A model generated the notes under the pieces. It was not told the origin of the DNA. It was given only the letters and a program-made list of their open reading frames with translations, and ran no database searches. A stretch of 64,000 nucleotides of DNA, taken from Hyphococcus sp. (GTDB taxonomy: Bacteria > Pseudomonadota > Alphaproteobacteria > Caulobacterales > Parvularculaceae). Positions 54,888-63,429 of this stretch are shown here, one piece after another; position 1 is the stretch's first letter, and every line of letters starts with the position of its first letter. Position numbers and translations under genes: made by a program. The DNA lies in the NCBI GenBank assembly GCA_028289605.1, contig JANQON010000006.1:310001-374000 (forward strand), in the 5' to 3' direction.

Positions 54888-55299
54888 CGAGTTGCTCCTT
54901 TAGTTTTACCGCCGCGAAACCGAACAACCGGAAAAAGCCGTTTCGGGGCTCCAGCCGGCCACTAAGGAATAGTCTCGCGTGAGAGATGGCGGGGCCTATA
55001 CGCTCTCTTGGGCGATTGCGCAACCGCAATAATCCCGGCCGCCGCGAAGACCCGGCCCAGGGGCGTCGGGGGGGGGCGTCCGGGGGGCGTCCGGGCGCTG
55101 CGCGATCCGCCAGGGACCGCGGCGGGCGGCGCAGAAAAAAGCATCGCGGAAGCAAACAAGGTCGACCTAGACGGGGTCGACCTAGACGGGGCCGACCTAG
55201 ACGGGGCCGACCTAGACAGGGCAGATGTAGACGGGGCCGACGCAGGCGGGGCCGAACCAGGCGGCGAGGCCCCGCGAAACAGACAAAGGCGCCGCCCTG
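54888..55299. other. Gap between rpsB and dnaE, including a tandem repeat
   Basis: 412 bases between the dnaE stop and the rpsB start. It should contain the rpsB promoter. The middle holds the 15-base repeat array (55161-55265). Reading frames on both strands are open but show no convincing start or family; the +strand frame gives a pentapeptide-like stretch. Confidence 0.55.
55161..55265. repeat. Seven tandem 15-base repeats
   Basis: Units at 55161, 55176, 55191, 55206, 55221, 55236 and 55251. The first four follow G(T/C)CGACCTAGACGGG with only minor changes; the last three are increasingly diverged. Translated on the + strand in one frame they read VDLDG, VDLDG, ADLDG, ADLDR, ADVDG, ADAGG, AEPGG, like pentapeptide repeats. 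Whether this is expressed is unknown. Confidence 0.9.
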
Positions 55300-58200
55300 C
55301 TAGACGAGCTCCACGTCGGCGACCCCCTCCACCCCCTTCAGGGCCCCGCGCATGGCGGGCGTGCACGCGGCGGCCTCAGGCAGGGTAATCTCAACATCCC
55401 TTCCCTTTTCGCCGACCCGCATGGCGATGACGACATCGCCCTTCTCCTGCGGGCTTGCCGGTTTAACCGCCGCCAGGCGGCGGCGAACCCCTTCAAGCGC
55501 CCGTTCCGAGGTGATGGAAATGCGCAACTGCGAAACGGCGGACGCCGCCGCCAGGTCGAGCGCGACCATCCCGTTGCAGGTGAAGCGAATATCCCCGTCC
55601 CCGTCGCGATCCTCCGCCGTGACGTCGGCGAGCACGAGGGCGCCCGGCTCTAACAGGTCGCGGGCGACATTCAGGACTTCGGAAAAGACCGTGACTTCAT
55701 ATTCGCCGCTCGGATCCGATAACTCGATCCAGGCGAAGGGTTTGCCGGATTTCGAGCGGCGCATGCGCACCGCGCGAATGACGCCCGCCATTTTGAGGGC
55801 GTAGGCGCCGGCCTTGGCCCGCTCGACTGCTTCAGCGTATGTGGCGACCCGCAGACGCGCCATCTCCCGCTCATAATCGTCAAGCGGATGACCTGAAAAA
55901 TAAAAGCCGATGGCGGCGCGCTCCTCATCGAGGCGGACCTGCGAGGTAACGTCCTCCACCGACGGCAGACGCGGCTTGTCGAGCGCGGGCGCAGCGTCGA
56001 TGGCGAAAAGCGCGCCCTGATCGCTGGCGCGCTCTTCGGCGGCCTGCGCGGAAAACCGGATCATCAGATCGACGGCGGCGAAGGCTTGCGCCCGCGAAGC
56101 GCACAGACCGTCAAGGGCGCCGGCGCGGGCGAGGTTTTCAAGCGCGCGCTTGCCGACGGATTTCAGGTCAACCCGTTCGGCGAAGTCGAAAAGATCTTTA
56201 AACGGACCGTTCGCACAGCGTTCGTCAGCGATCAGGGCCATCGCCGCCTCGCCCACATTCTTGATGGCGGAAAGGGCGTAGACGACGGCGCCGTTCTCCA
56301 CCGTGAAATCGCTCGAGGAATGATTCACATGGGGCGGTCTGACGTCGACCTCAGACCGGCGGGCTTCTTTCAGAAAGACGGCGAGCTTGTCCGTATTGGC
56401 CCGGTCGAGGGACATGGACGCGGCGAGAAACTCAGCCGGGTGGTTCGCTTTCAGCCACGCCGTCTGATACGCGATATAGGCGTACGCGGCCGCGTGGGAC
56501 TTGTTGAAGCCGTATCCGGCGAATTTCTGGACAAGATCGAAAATCGACGAGGCCTTGGCCCGGTCGACGCCTTTCTCCGCTGCGCCTTCGACAAAACGCA
56601 CGCGTTGCTTGTCCATCTCCTCTTTTTTCTTCTTGCCCATGGCGCGGCGCAAGAGATCGGCCTCACCGAGACTGTATCCGGAAAGGATCTGGGCGATCTG
56701 CATCACCTGTTCCTGATAGATAATGACGCCGTAGGTTTCCTTCAGAACGTCTTCCAGCATCGGATGGAGATAATCCGGATCCTGATCGCCCTGCTTTCGT
56801 TCGATATAGGTCGGAATGTTCTCCATCGGGCCCGGCCGATAGAGGGAAACAAGGGCGATGATATCTTCCAGCGTATCGGGTTTCATCGACCGCAGGACCG
56901 CGCGCATGCCGGCGCTTTCCAGCTGGAACACGCCGGTCGCCGCGCCCTCGCCCAGCATCTCATAGGTTCGCCGGTCGTCGAGCGGCGTTTTGGCCATGTC
57001 GACGTCAAGACCGCGCTTGGCGATGAGGTCAACCGCGCGATCGATCACGGTGAGCGTCTTCAGGCCCAGAAAATCGAACTTCACCAGCCCGGCTGGCTCA
57101 ACCCATTTCATGTTGAACTGGGTCGCCGGCATGTCCGACCGCGGGTCGCGATAGAGCGGCACGAGTTCGTCAAGCGGCCGATCGCCGATCACAACGCCGG
57201 CGGCGTGGGTGGACGCGTGCCGGTAAAGCCCCTCCAGGCGCAGCGCCTTTTCGATCAGGGCGGCAACGGCCTCGTCCTCGTCGCGCTGTTCCTTGAGGCG
57301 CGGCTCGGTCTCCAGCGCTTCGGCGAGCGTGACCGGATTGGCGGGATTATTCGGCACCAGCTTGCAGATCCGATCCACCTGCATGAACGGCATGTTCAGG
57401 ACCCGGCCGACGTCGCGCAGCACCGCGCGCGCCTGCAATTTTCCGAAGGTGATAATCTGAGCAACCCGGTCGCGGCCGTATTTTCCCTGGACGTAACGAA
57501 TGACTTCGTCACGCCGGTCCTGGCAGAAATCGATATCGAAGTCGGGCATCGACACCCGCTCCGGGTTCAGGAACCGTTCAAACAGGAGGCCGAAGCGCAG
57601 GGGATCGAGATCCGTGATGGTGAGCGACCAAGCAACCAGCGATCCGGCGCCGGAACCGCGGCCCGGGCCCACGGGAATACCTTCGGTCTTGGTCCATTTG
57701 ATGAAGTCGGAAACGATCAGAAAATAGCCGGGGAATCCCATGCCGTTGATGATGTCGAGTTCGCGTTTCAACCGCGCCCAGTAGTCGTCCTCCGGCGCGG
57801 CGAGCTCAGTCTCGCGCAGCCGCGCCTTGAGGCCTTCCCGGGCTTGTCGTTCAAGCTCCATGGCCTCCGCCTTGGCGGCGGCGTCCCCCTCTTCGCCGGT
57901 GAAGCTCGGCAGGATCGGATCATGAAAGCGCGGTCGAAAGGCGCAGCGTCTGGCCACTTCAATCGTGTTCTCGATCGCCTCGGGCAGATCCGCGAACAAG
58001 GCGGTCATCTCAGCGGCGGTTTTGAAATAGTGGTCCGGGGTCGCTTTGATGCGGTCGTCCTGATGCACATAGGCGCCCTGGGCGACGCAGAGCAGCGCGT
58101 CATGGGCCTCATAATCGTCAGGGGACGGAAAAAACGGTTCGTTCGCGGCGACAAGGGGCAGATCAAGGGCGTAGGCGAGATCGACGAGCGGCGCCTCGAC

Positions 58201-58755
58201 GCTGTCGCGGGCGCGGTCGCGATGGCGCTGCAATTCGACATAGAGCCGGTTTGGAAAGAGCGCGGACAGGCGCTCCAAAACCGCGCGCGCCTCGCCCTCG
58301 CGATTTTCCCGCAGCAGGCGGTCGACCGGACCGTCATACCCGCCGGTGAGACAGATGAGGCCGTCGCTTGCGCCGCCCAACCAGTCGACTGCGGCGCACG
58401 CCCCCTCCTCGGCCGCCGAATTCAGGAACGCGTCGCTGGTGATTTTCAGGAGGTTTTTGTACCCGGCCTCGTTTTGGGCGAGGAGAACCAACGCCGGGTG
58501 GCGCGCGCCGCGCGCCAGAGGCAGGCCGAAATCCGCCGCGGCGAAGGTCTGATGGAGACCGATAATCGGCTGGATCCCGGCGGCGGCGAGACTGGTGGAC
58601 ACCTCCAGGGCGCCGAACAGGTTATTGGTGTCGGTCACCGCCGCCGCGGGCATGCCGGAGCGCTTGCATAGATCCGGAAGATCCCCCACCCGGATCGCCC
58701 CCTCTGACAGCGAATAGGCCGAGTGCAAATGCAGATGGACAAAGCCGGCGGTCAT
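55300..58755 (-). CDS. dnaE: DNA polymerase III subunit alpha
   Basis: The replicative polymerase, 1151 residues. The N-terminal PHP domain starts VHLHLHSAYSLSEGAIRVG; the polymerase active site aspartates are in PDFDIDFCQDRRDEV; further motifs are YQEQVMQIAQ, GYGFNKSHAAAYAYIAYQ and the C-terminal OB-fold (GVIRAVRMRRSKSGKPFAW). GGGAG precedes the ATG. It is transcribed away from the small SOS-box ORF 64 bases upstream in the same direction, and ahead of rpsB. Confidence 0.97.
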   Translation of the reverse strand: MTAGFVHLHLHSAYSLSEGAIRVGDLPDLCKRSGMPAAAVTDTNNLFGALEVSTSLAAAGIQPIIGLHQTFAAADFGLPLARGARHPALVLLAQNEAGYKNLLKITSDAFLNSAAEEGACAAVDWLGGASDGLICLTGGYDGPVDRLLRENREGEARAVLERLSALFPNRLYVELQRHRDRARDSVEAPLVDLAYALDLPLVAANEPFFPSPDDYEAHDALLCVAQGAYVHQDDRIKATPDHYFKTAAEMTALFADLPEAIENTIEVARRCAFRPRFHDPILPSFTGEEGDAAAKAEAMELERQAREGLKARLRETELAAPEDDYWARLKRELDIINGMGFPGYFLIVSDFIKWTKTEGIPVGPGRGSGAGSLVAWSLTITDLDPLRFGLLFERFLNPERVSMPDFDIDFCQDRRDEVIRYVQGKYGRDRVAQIITFGKLQARAVLRDVGRVLNMPFMQVDRICKLVPNNPANPVTLAEALETEPRLKEQRDEDEAVAALIEKALRLEGLYRHASTHAAGVVIGDRPLDELVPLYRDPRSDMPATQFNMKWVEPAGLVKFDFLGLKTLTVIDRAVDLIAKRGLDVDMAKTPLDDRRTYEMLGEGAATGVFQLESAGMRAVLRSMKPDTLEDIIALVSLYRPGPMENIPTYIERKQGDQDPDYLHPMLEDVLKETYGVIIYQEQVMQIAQILSGYSLGEADLLRRAMGKKKKEEMDKQRVRFVEGAAEKGVDRAKASSIFDLVQKFAGYGFNKSHAAAYAYIAYQTAWLKANHPAEFLAASMSLDRANTDKLAVFLKEARRSEVDVRPPHVNHSSSDFTVENGAVVYALSAIKNVGEAAMALIADERCANGPFKDLFDFAERVDLKSVGKRALENLARAGALDGLCASRAQAFAAVDLMIRFSAQAAEERASDQGALFAIDAAPALDKPRLPSVEDVTSQVRLDEERAAIGFYFSGHPLDDYEREMARLRVATYAEAVERAKAGAYALKMAGVIRAVRMRRSKSGKPFAWIELSDPSGEYEVTVFSEVLNVARDLLEPGALVLADVTAEDRDGDGDIRFTCNGMVALDLAAASAVSQLRISITSERALEGVRRRLAAVKPASPQEKGDVVIAMRVGEKGRDVEITLPEAAACTPAMRGALKGVEGVADVELV

Positions 58756-58819
58756 ATTGGCTCCCGAAAGCGGCGGCGGTTGGACCCAACGCGGTTGGAC
58801 CGAATTATGTGAACGGGGA

Positions 58820-58915
58820 TTACGCCCCCAAAAGCGCGCCCCAGATCTGCGTCGCGCTAAGCACGACCAGAAGTACGCCGAGTCCGATGACGTCGCGCAA
58901 GGCCTCGTTTTCCAT
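58820..58915 (-). CDS. 31-residue SOS-regulated membrane peptide (SidA-like candidate)
   Basis: A short ORF reading MENEALRDVIGLGVLLVVLS then ATQIWGALLGA: a short polar N-terminus and one transmembrane helix. AGGAGA lies seven bases before the ATG, and a LexA-type box (58946-58960) lies 31 bases upstream. Caulobacter SidA is a 29-residue SOS-induced inner-membrane peptide that blocks division through FtsW/FtsN, and I recall its gene also lies next to dnaE. Size, topology, control and location agree, but sequence homology is not demonstrated. Confidence 0.65.
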   Translation of the reverse strand: MENEALRDVIGLGVLLVVLSATQIWGALLGA

Positions 58916-59461
58916 AGGGTTTCTCCTCTCTCCAGATTAGTCGATGTTCATATTTTGTTCTATATTCCCTTTTTGTTCTCAAGTCGAGTCATTTGTCGGG
59001 CCGTTTTCTGCGGCGCCGCCGCGCATCCCCGACCAGGCGGCGCAGGCTTCGTCAAAAAAAAGTTTCGGGGATCCAAGGCCGTCCATTGAACGCACGCGCA
59101 AAGCTCGGAGCGCAGCCGCCCGCGGATCTCCGAATTCTGCAGAAACGGCGCCCGATTTGTCAGTTTAATCCAATCTCATAATCGAAGCCGTCCGCTGGCA
59201 GAGCGAAGCAGACCGTTGGCAGACTGCCTGATGAGCCGCGCGATGAATCCATCGACAAATTCGGTGTCGGGCGCGGTCTCGGTTGCCGTTTTCGCTCTCG
59301 CACGACGCCGACAATTGCAGTGCTGACGAGCCTGGCCCTTAAACGAAGCAAGCGCGGCGAGCGCATGCGCTCGGCTCCGGGCGACGACAATTCGCTGTCG
59401 GACGATCTGTTTTCATGGGTCGGCGCGGAACAAAGCGGCCGGCGCGGAGGAAAGACGGAAG
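58916..59461. other. Regulatory gap between the small SOS ORF and the receiver gene
   Basis: About 545 bases. The part next to the small ORF holds the LexA-type box and AT-rich promoter sequence. Longer open frames (58757-59089 on the + strand, for instance) are shadows or low-complexity and lack a start context. I see no other gene or RNA here. Confidence 0.5.
58946..58960 (-). promoter_or_regulatory. LexA (SOS) box GTTC-N7-GTTC
   Basis: GTTCATATTTTGTTC, which reads GAACAAAATATGAAC on the minus strand; this is the alphaproteobacterial LexA motif GTTC-N7-GTTC. A third GTTC is at 58975-58978. The box overlaps the AT-rich promoter region of the 31-residue ORF, so LexA would repress it until DNA damage. 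Confidence 0.7.
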
Positions 59462-59992
59462 ATGGACTTGGAAAGGACGCCGGATGGGCGAAAACCTATG
59501 AGCGAGGAGCAAAATCAAAACAGCGCGGCGCCAGCCGACGCAGCGCCGTTTACGGTTCTGATTGTCGGCGGCAGTCCGGAAAACGTGCGCACCCTGAAGT
59601 CACTGATGATGACCTATGTCGTCCAGGTGCTGATCGCCCGGGACAGTTACGAGACCCTGGCCATGCTCAAAAGGGTGCGCAAAAAAGACGTCATGCGTAT
59701 CGATCTCGTGCTGATCGACGTCACGCTGACCCCGTCCCAAGACTTGCGCACGGCCCAAGGCCTTCAGATCGCCAAGGAGATTCGCGCGAACGAACGCGCG
59801 GCGGGCGCAAGCCCCGCATCCATCATCGCCGTCACGTCGCCGATACAACCGGTGGACCAGCATATCTGCATGGCGGCCGGCATGAACGATTACCTGTACA
59901 AACCGGTCAACGACGAGTCCCTCAGGCGGTTGTTAAAGATCTGGGCGCCGGGCTTGCCCTTTGCGCGGCCCAATCGCAGTGCAAGCGGTTAG
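59462..59992 (+). CDS. Receiver-domain protein with degenerate acidic pocket
   Basis: A 176-residue protein with an N-terminal polar stretch (about 30 residues) and one receiver fold. The phosphoacceptor Asp86 in LVLIDVTL, the Thr/Ser in IIAVTS and the Lys in DYLYKPV are kept. The two acidic residues that bind Mg2+ in typical receivers (IVDDDPEN) are replaced by glycines (IVGGSPEN, Gly36-Gly37), so phosphorylation is doubtful. No output domain. The start may also be the ATG 12 codons later. Confidence 0.83.
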   Translation: MDLERTPDGRKPMSEEQNQNSAAPADAAPFTVLIVGGSPENVRTLKSLMMTYVVQVLIARDSYETLAMLKRVRKKDVMRIDLVLIDVTLTPSQDLRTAQGLQIAKEIRANERAAGASPASIIAVTSPIQPVDQHICMAAGMNDYLYKPVNDESLRRLLKIWAPGLPFARPNRSASG

Positions 59993-60142
59993 GCGTTGAT
60001 CACACCCAGGCGCCGCAAGGCGCTTCGATGCGGGCGCCGCTTCCGTTGAAACCGCGTATCTGCGCCCGGAGCGCGACCGCCGTCTTTAGAACGATCTGTC
60101 CGCGCCCGCCGCCTCATGTGAAGGCGGCAGGCTATTCGGCCG

Positions 60143-60802
60143 CTAAAACTTAAAATTCAGGCCGACCTCGGCCGCATGAAAGCCCACAGTGACGCCCTCG
60201 GTGACGCCGAAATAACGGTAGCCGCCTTCAATGCCGAAACGATTGGTAATGGAAAACTCCAATCCTGCGCGGCCATTGTAAGAGAACAAAACATCGTCGC
60301 CGCTGATTCCGCCAAAGCTTGAATCGATTTCGTAAAAGGCGAATGTCGGCCCTACCCCAACTGACGCGTAAGGCGCGACGGTGCGGTGAAAGTTGTATTG
60401 CCAGCGCAGATTGAGCTGCGGCGCGACGTCCCACTCGGTGAACTCGGCGAAAAGAACGCCGTCGGTGACATCGATGGATCCGCGCGCGACAACAACCTCC
60501 CCCTCCAAAGCAAACATGGACGCACCGGCGCGCGCGAGTTTGGCGCGATACCCAACAGCGCCGTAGGCGGAGGACAAGTCTCCGAGATCATCGAGTCCGG
60601 GCGTCGACAACAAGTCGTCGAGAAACTCTTCGGTATTGTCGAAAATGTGACCGCCTCTCACAAAGAAGGCGTTTCCATTTGTATGATAGGCCGAAGCGCG
60701 CTCGAGCGCCGGCGACTAGTAGTAGTCTTGCGCCGCAGCGCCGGACGCCATCAAACCGCAACAAGCGCCGATTGCGGCGACGACGTTAAAACGATATCTC
60801 AT
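60143..60802 (-). pseudogene. Outer membrane beta-barrel protein gene with in-frame TAG at codon 29
   Basis: The frame begins with a good signal peptide (MRYRFNVVAAIGACCGLMAS, cleavage after GAAA) and continues as QDYY, TAG, SPALERASAYH and then an uninterrupted opacity-type beta-barrel to the stop. Barrel strands include YGAVGYRAKLARAGASMFAL, QLNLRWQYNFHRTVAPYASV and the final EVGLNFKF with a terminal Phe. The TAG (60716-60718) lies in the mature N-terminus; the rest is intact, so either a recent nonsense mutation, a sequence error or suppression. Confidence 0.8.
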
Positions 60803-61013
60803 TTGCCAATTCTCCTAGCTGACACCGGAGAATTTTGATTGCACCAATAAATTTGCTCTTAACGTAAATATTGCGTCACTATCAATAATATATAGGAAAT
60901 ATACAGTTCACATGTATAATATCTGCAATTTTGTGTTTTGACGCCGATTACTTCGACGACCGCCTCAGTCGCAGCGCAGCGCTGTTGTCGGCCATTGCCT
61001 CGCCAAGCTCAAC
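60803..61013. other. AT-rich intergenic segment
   Basis: A 211-base gap containing an unusually AT-rich run (about 60830-60950, for example AATAATATATAGGAAATATA). It probably carries the promoter of the barrel gene (minus strand). No gene is seen. Confidence 0.5.
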
Positions 61014-61481
61014 TCACGCGGTCCCCACGTCGCCGAGCCAGATCCGGCGCGTGTCGGCGCCGGTCTGAAACCTCTTGTTGAGCGCAATCGACGGCGCATG
61101 CGGTCGAATGACGACGTCCACGCCTTTGCTGCGCAGGTAGTCTTCGTTTGTGTCGAAGTCAGCGGTGTTCTCCGCATCAAGAATGACAACCATCGGAATC
61201 TTGAACAGAAGTATGGCGCCGGCGCACATGGAGCACGGGCTTAAGGTCGTGAACAATACGGCCTTGCTGAAGTCATGAGCGTGACCGGCGTTTTCAAGGC
61301 AATCGGTTTCGCCATGCAGCACGTTGCTGCCGGATTGAACGCGCTTGTTATGTCCGACCGCAACGACGGCGCCGTCGACCACAAGCGCGCTTCCCACCGG
61401 CACGCCGCCCTCGTCAAAGCTTTTTTTCGCTTGTGCGTAGGCGGCTTCAGCGCCCGCTTCCAGTGTTGCGTTGTCGACCAT
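61014..61481 (-). CDS. Cytosine deaminase, yeast Fcy1-like
   Basis: A zinc deaminase of 155 residues, converting cytosine to uracil. The zinc and catalytic residues are His56 and Glu58 in VLHGETDCLEN and Cys83, Cys86 in LSPCSMCAGAIL. The pattern GGVPVG, HNKRVQSGSNVLHGE, CLENAGH and TTLSPCSMCAGAILLFKIP closely follows yeast Fcy1 (HGEISTLENCG, TTLSPCDMCTGAI), and the C-terminal WLGDVG parallels WFEDIG. Most bacteria use the unrelated CodA, so this is noteworthy. tRNA or guanine deaminase is less likely. Confidence 0.87.
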   Translation of the reverse strand: MVDNATLEAGAEAAYAQAKKSFDEGGVPVGSALVVDGAVVAVGHNKRVQSGSNVLHGETDCLENAGHAHDFSKAVLFTTLSPCSMCAGAILLFKIPMVVILDAENTADFDTNEDYLRSKGVDVVIRPHAPSIALNKRFQTGADTRRIWLGDVGTA

Positions 61482-61547
61482 GACTGAACTCCGCGGATTC
61501 GATCAACGTTAGCGCAGTTCGGTTGGTCGGCGCCAGAGCAGCGCGGT

Positions 61548-61919
61548 TCAGCCGAGCGACGATCGCGGCCGCGCGAGCAACGTTAGAACAAGCGCCAACG
61601 CCGCCGGCGCCGCCTGCGTGAACAAAATCGTCGGTTTGGCGGTCGCGGCGCCGAAGACGCCGGCGACGACAACGCACAGCAAAAAGAAAATGACCACATC
61701 GCGCTTGCTCGCCAGCAGGCCCCAAAAGAGTCCCGCCGCAAGAAAGCCGTTGTAAAGGCCCTGATTGGCGGCGAGTGTTTTGGTGATCGCCGATTCCTCC
61801 GCGGTCATGGAAAAGATCTCGCGCCCGATCTCGTGATCCCAGAAGAACATTTCGAGCACCAGAATGCCCACATGTTCAATAGCGACGAACAGAGCGGCGA
61901 GAACGGCGAGTATGCGCAT
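61548..61919 (-). CDS. DUF1304 membrane protein
   Basis: A 123-residue protein with four hydrophobic helices and the DUF1304 hallmark NQGLYNGFLAAGL, after an acidic FFWDHEIGREIF loop. The function is unknown. It is on the same strand as the cytosine deaminase and the DUF1439-like gene, with short gaps. Confidence 0.9.
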   Translation of the reverse strand: MRILAVLAALFVAIEHVGILVLEMFFWDHEIGREIFSMTAEESAITKTLAANQGLYNGFLAAGLFWGLLASKRDVVIFFLLCVVVAGVFGAATAKPTILFTQAAPAALALVLTLLARPRSSLG

Positions 61920-61933
61920 GGGAGCCTCCTGGC

Positions 61934-62503
61934 TTAATTATCAGTAGACTGATCTAACGCCAGCGTTACGACCAGATGTTCGTCCTTGACCGTTACGTCT
62001 TTCAACAGCAACCGCGCCGCCCGGTCGGCGGCTTCGGTTCCCTCCAGGGTGTAAATTGGCCGCGATTTGTAAAATGCGCCGAGCGCGTTGGAAATCGCCT
62101 GGTTGGCCCTGTTGGCGTAGCGGTCGGGGATCCCGGCGATGCGCACATTTTCAACCTGCGGATCGGCGAGATAGAAAGCGGCCTCTTCGCGCACATAGCG
62201 AACCGACCCGGACAGATCGACGGCGCCGGACAGCGGCTGCGGATTGTCGTTGATAGTGATGTTGAGGGTCGCGTCGACGCCGCCGGCGACCCGGTCGCTG
62301 CCCTCAATCAAATCGATGCGCGGATTGTCGACCGTCACTTCAAAAATCAGATAATAGCGCTCCGACCATGGCAGTTGATCGTCCAGCCGCTCGCGCAAGT
62401 CCGCCTCGGAAAACCGAAACACGAATTCCTGGTCGCGGAGAAAGAAGAAGGCGGCGGCGCCTGCTGCAATGACGAGGAGAATGATGGTTGTCAGAATTCT
62501 CAT
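61934..62503 (-). CDS. DUF1439 (YceB-like) membrane-anchored protein
   Basis: A 189-residue protein with an N-terminal hydrophobic segment (ILTTIILLVIAAGAAAFFFL) and a periplasmic beta-rich domain similar to YceB/DUF1439: FSEADLRERLDDQLP, VDATLNITINDNPQPLSGAV, and a LLLKDVTVKDEHLVVTLAL C-terminus. The fold is a lipid-binding-like SMP type; the function is not established. It is the upstream gene of the DUF1304 cluster on this strand. Confidence 0.78.
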   Translation of the reverse strand: MRILTTIILLVIAAGAAAFFFLRDQEFVFRFSEADLRERLDDQLPWSERYYLIFEVTVDNPRIDLIEGSDRVAGGVDATLNITINDNPQPLSGAVDLSGSVRYVREEAAFYLADPQVENVRIAGIPDRYANRANQAISNALGAFYKSRPIYTLEGTEAADRAARLLLKDVTVKDEHLVVTLALDQSTDN

Positions 62504-62646
62504 AGAACGTGTCTTGGCGCAGCCCCGCTATTCCCTTCGCAGGTTTCACGCCCCCGGCAAACCCCTCCGCCCTACGCCAGACGTGATTTGCCGTTTTGCG
62601 TTGCAGCATTTAGGAAACCGCCATGCAGCATGAAAGGACGCGCCCC

Positions 62647-63429
62647 ATGACAGCCCCGCTCAACGCCGTCGTCACCGGCTCCACCTCCGGCATCGGTCTC
62701 GGCATTGCGACCGCATTCGCCGAGAACGGCATGAACGTGATGCTCAACGGATTTGGCGACGCCGATGAGATTGAGGGGATCCGGGCCGGCCTCGAACAAC
62801 AGCACAGCGTGAAAGTGCGCTACAGCGGCGCGGACATGACGAAACCGGAAGAGATTCGCGCCATGATGGCGCAGGCGGAAGACGCGTTCGGCCAGGTCGA
62901 CGTCCTCGTCAACAACGCCGGCATCCAGCATGTGGTGAAGATCGAAGATTTTCCCGAGGAGAAATTCGACGCCATTATCGCGATCAACATGGTCTCCGCC
63001 TTCCACACCACCAAAGCGGTGATCGGCGGCATGAAGGATCGCGGCTTTGGACGCCTCATCAACATCGCGTCCGCGCACGGCCTTGTCGCCTCGCCGTTCA
63101 AGTCGGCCTATGTCATGGCCAAACACGGCATTGTCGGCTTCACCAAGGTCGCCGCCATGGAAGGCGCGGAGTTCGGCGTGACAGCCAACGCCATTTGTCC
63201 CGGCTACGTCAAAACGCCGCTGGTGGAGAACCAGATCGCCGACACCGCAAAAGAACGCGGCATCACGGAAGAAGAAGTGGTGAGAGACGTCATGCTTGGC
63301 GAGCAGCCGACCAAGGAATTCGTCACGGTCGAACAGCTGGGCGCTCTTGCCGTGTTCCTGTGTTCAGAGGCGGCCGCGTCGATCACCGGAACGGCGTTGC
63401 CGGTCGACGGCGGCTGGGTCGCCCACTAG
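62647..63429 (+). CDS. bdhA: D-3-hydroxybutyrate dehydrogenase
   Basis: Interconverts 3-hydroxybutyrate and acetoacetate with NAD+, in poly-hydroxybutyrate turnover. The 260-residue SDR has TGSTSGIGLGIA, NNAGIQHV, the catalytic Ser in NIASAHGL, YVMAKHG (Tyr/Lys) and the BDH-typical CPGYVKTPLVENQIADTAKERG. The ATG chosen reads MTAPLNAVVTG. It stops immediately before the patatin gene, a pairing I know from other alphaproteobacteria. Confidence 0.93.
   Translation: MTAPLNAVVTGSTSGIGLGIATAFAENGMNVMLNGFGDADEIEGIRAGLEQQHSVKVRYSGADMTKPEEIRAMMAQAEDAFGQVDVLVNNAGIQHVVKIEDFPEEKFDAIIAINMVSAFHTTKAVIGGMKDRGFGRLINIASAHGLVASPFKSAYVMAKHGIVGFTKVAAMEGAEFGVTANAICPGYVKTPLVENQIADTAKERGITEEEVVRDVMLGEQPTKEFVTVEQLGALAVFLCSEAAASITGTALPVDGGWVAH

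Noticed and set aside
55161-55265. Repeat array as a CRISPR
   Set aside because: Units are 15 bases, directly adjacent and without unique spacers, and no cas gene is near.
56086-58671. 861-codon open frame on the + strand opposite dnaE
   Set aside because: It is the antisense shadow of dnaE in a GC-rich gene; no family-like domain or start context, and dnaE motifs are clear on the other strand.
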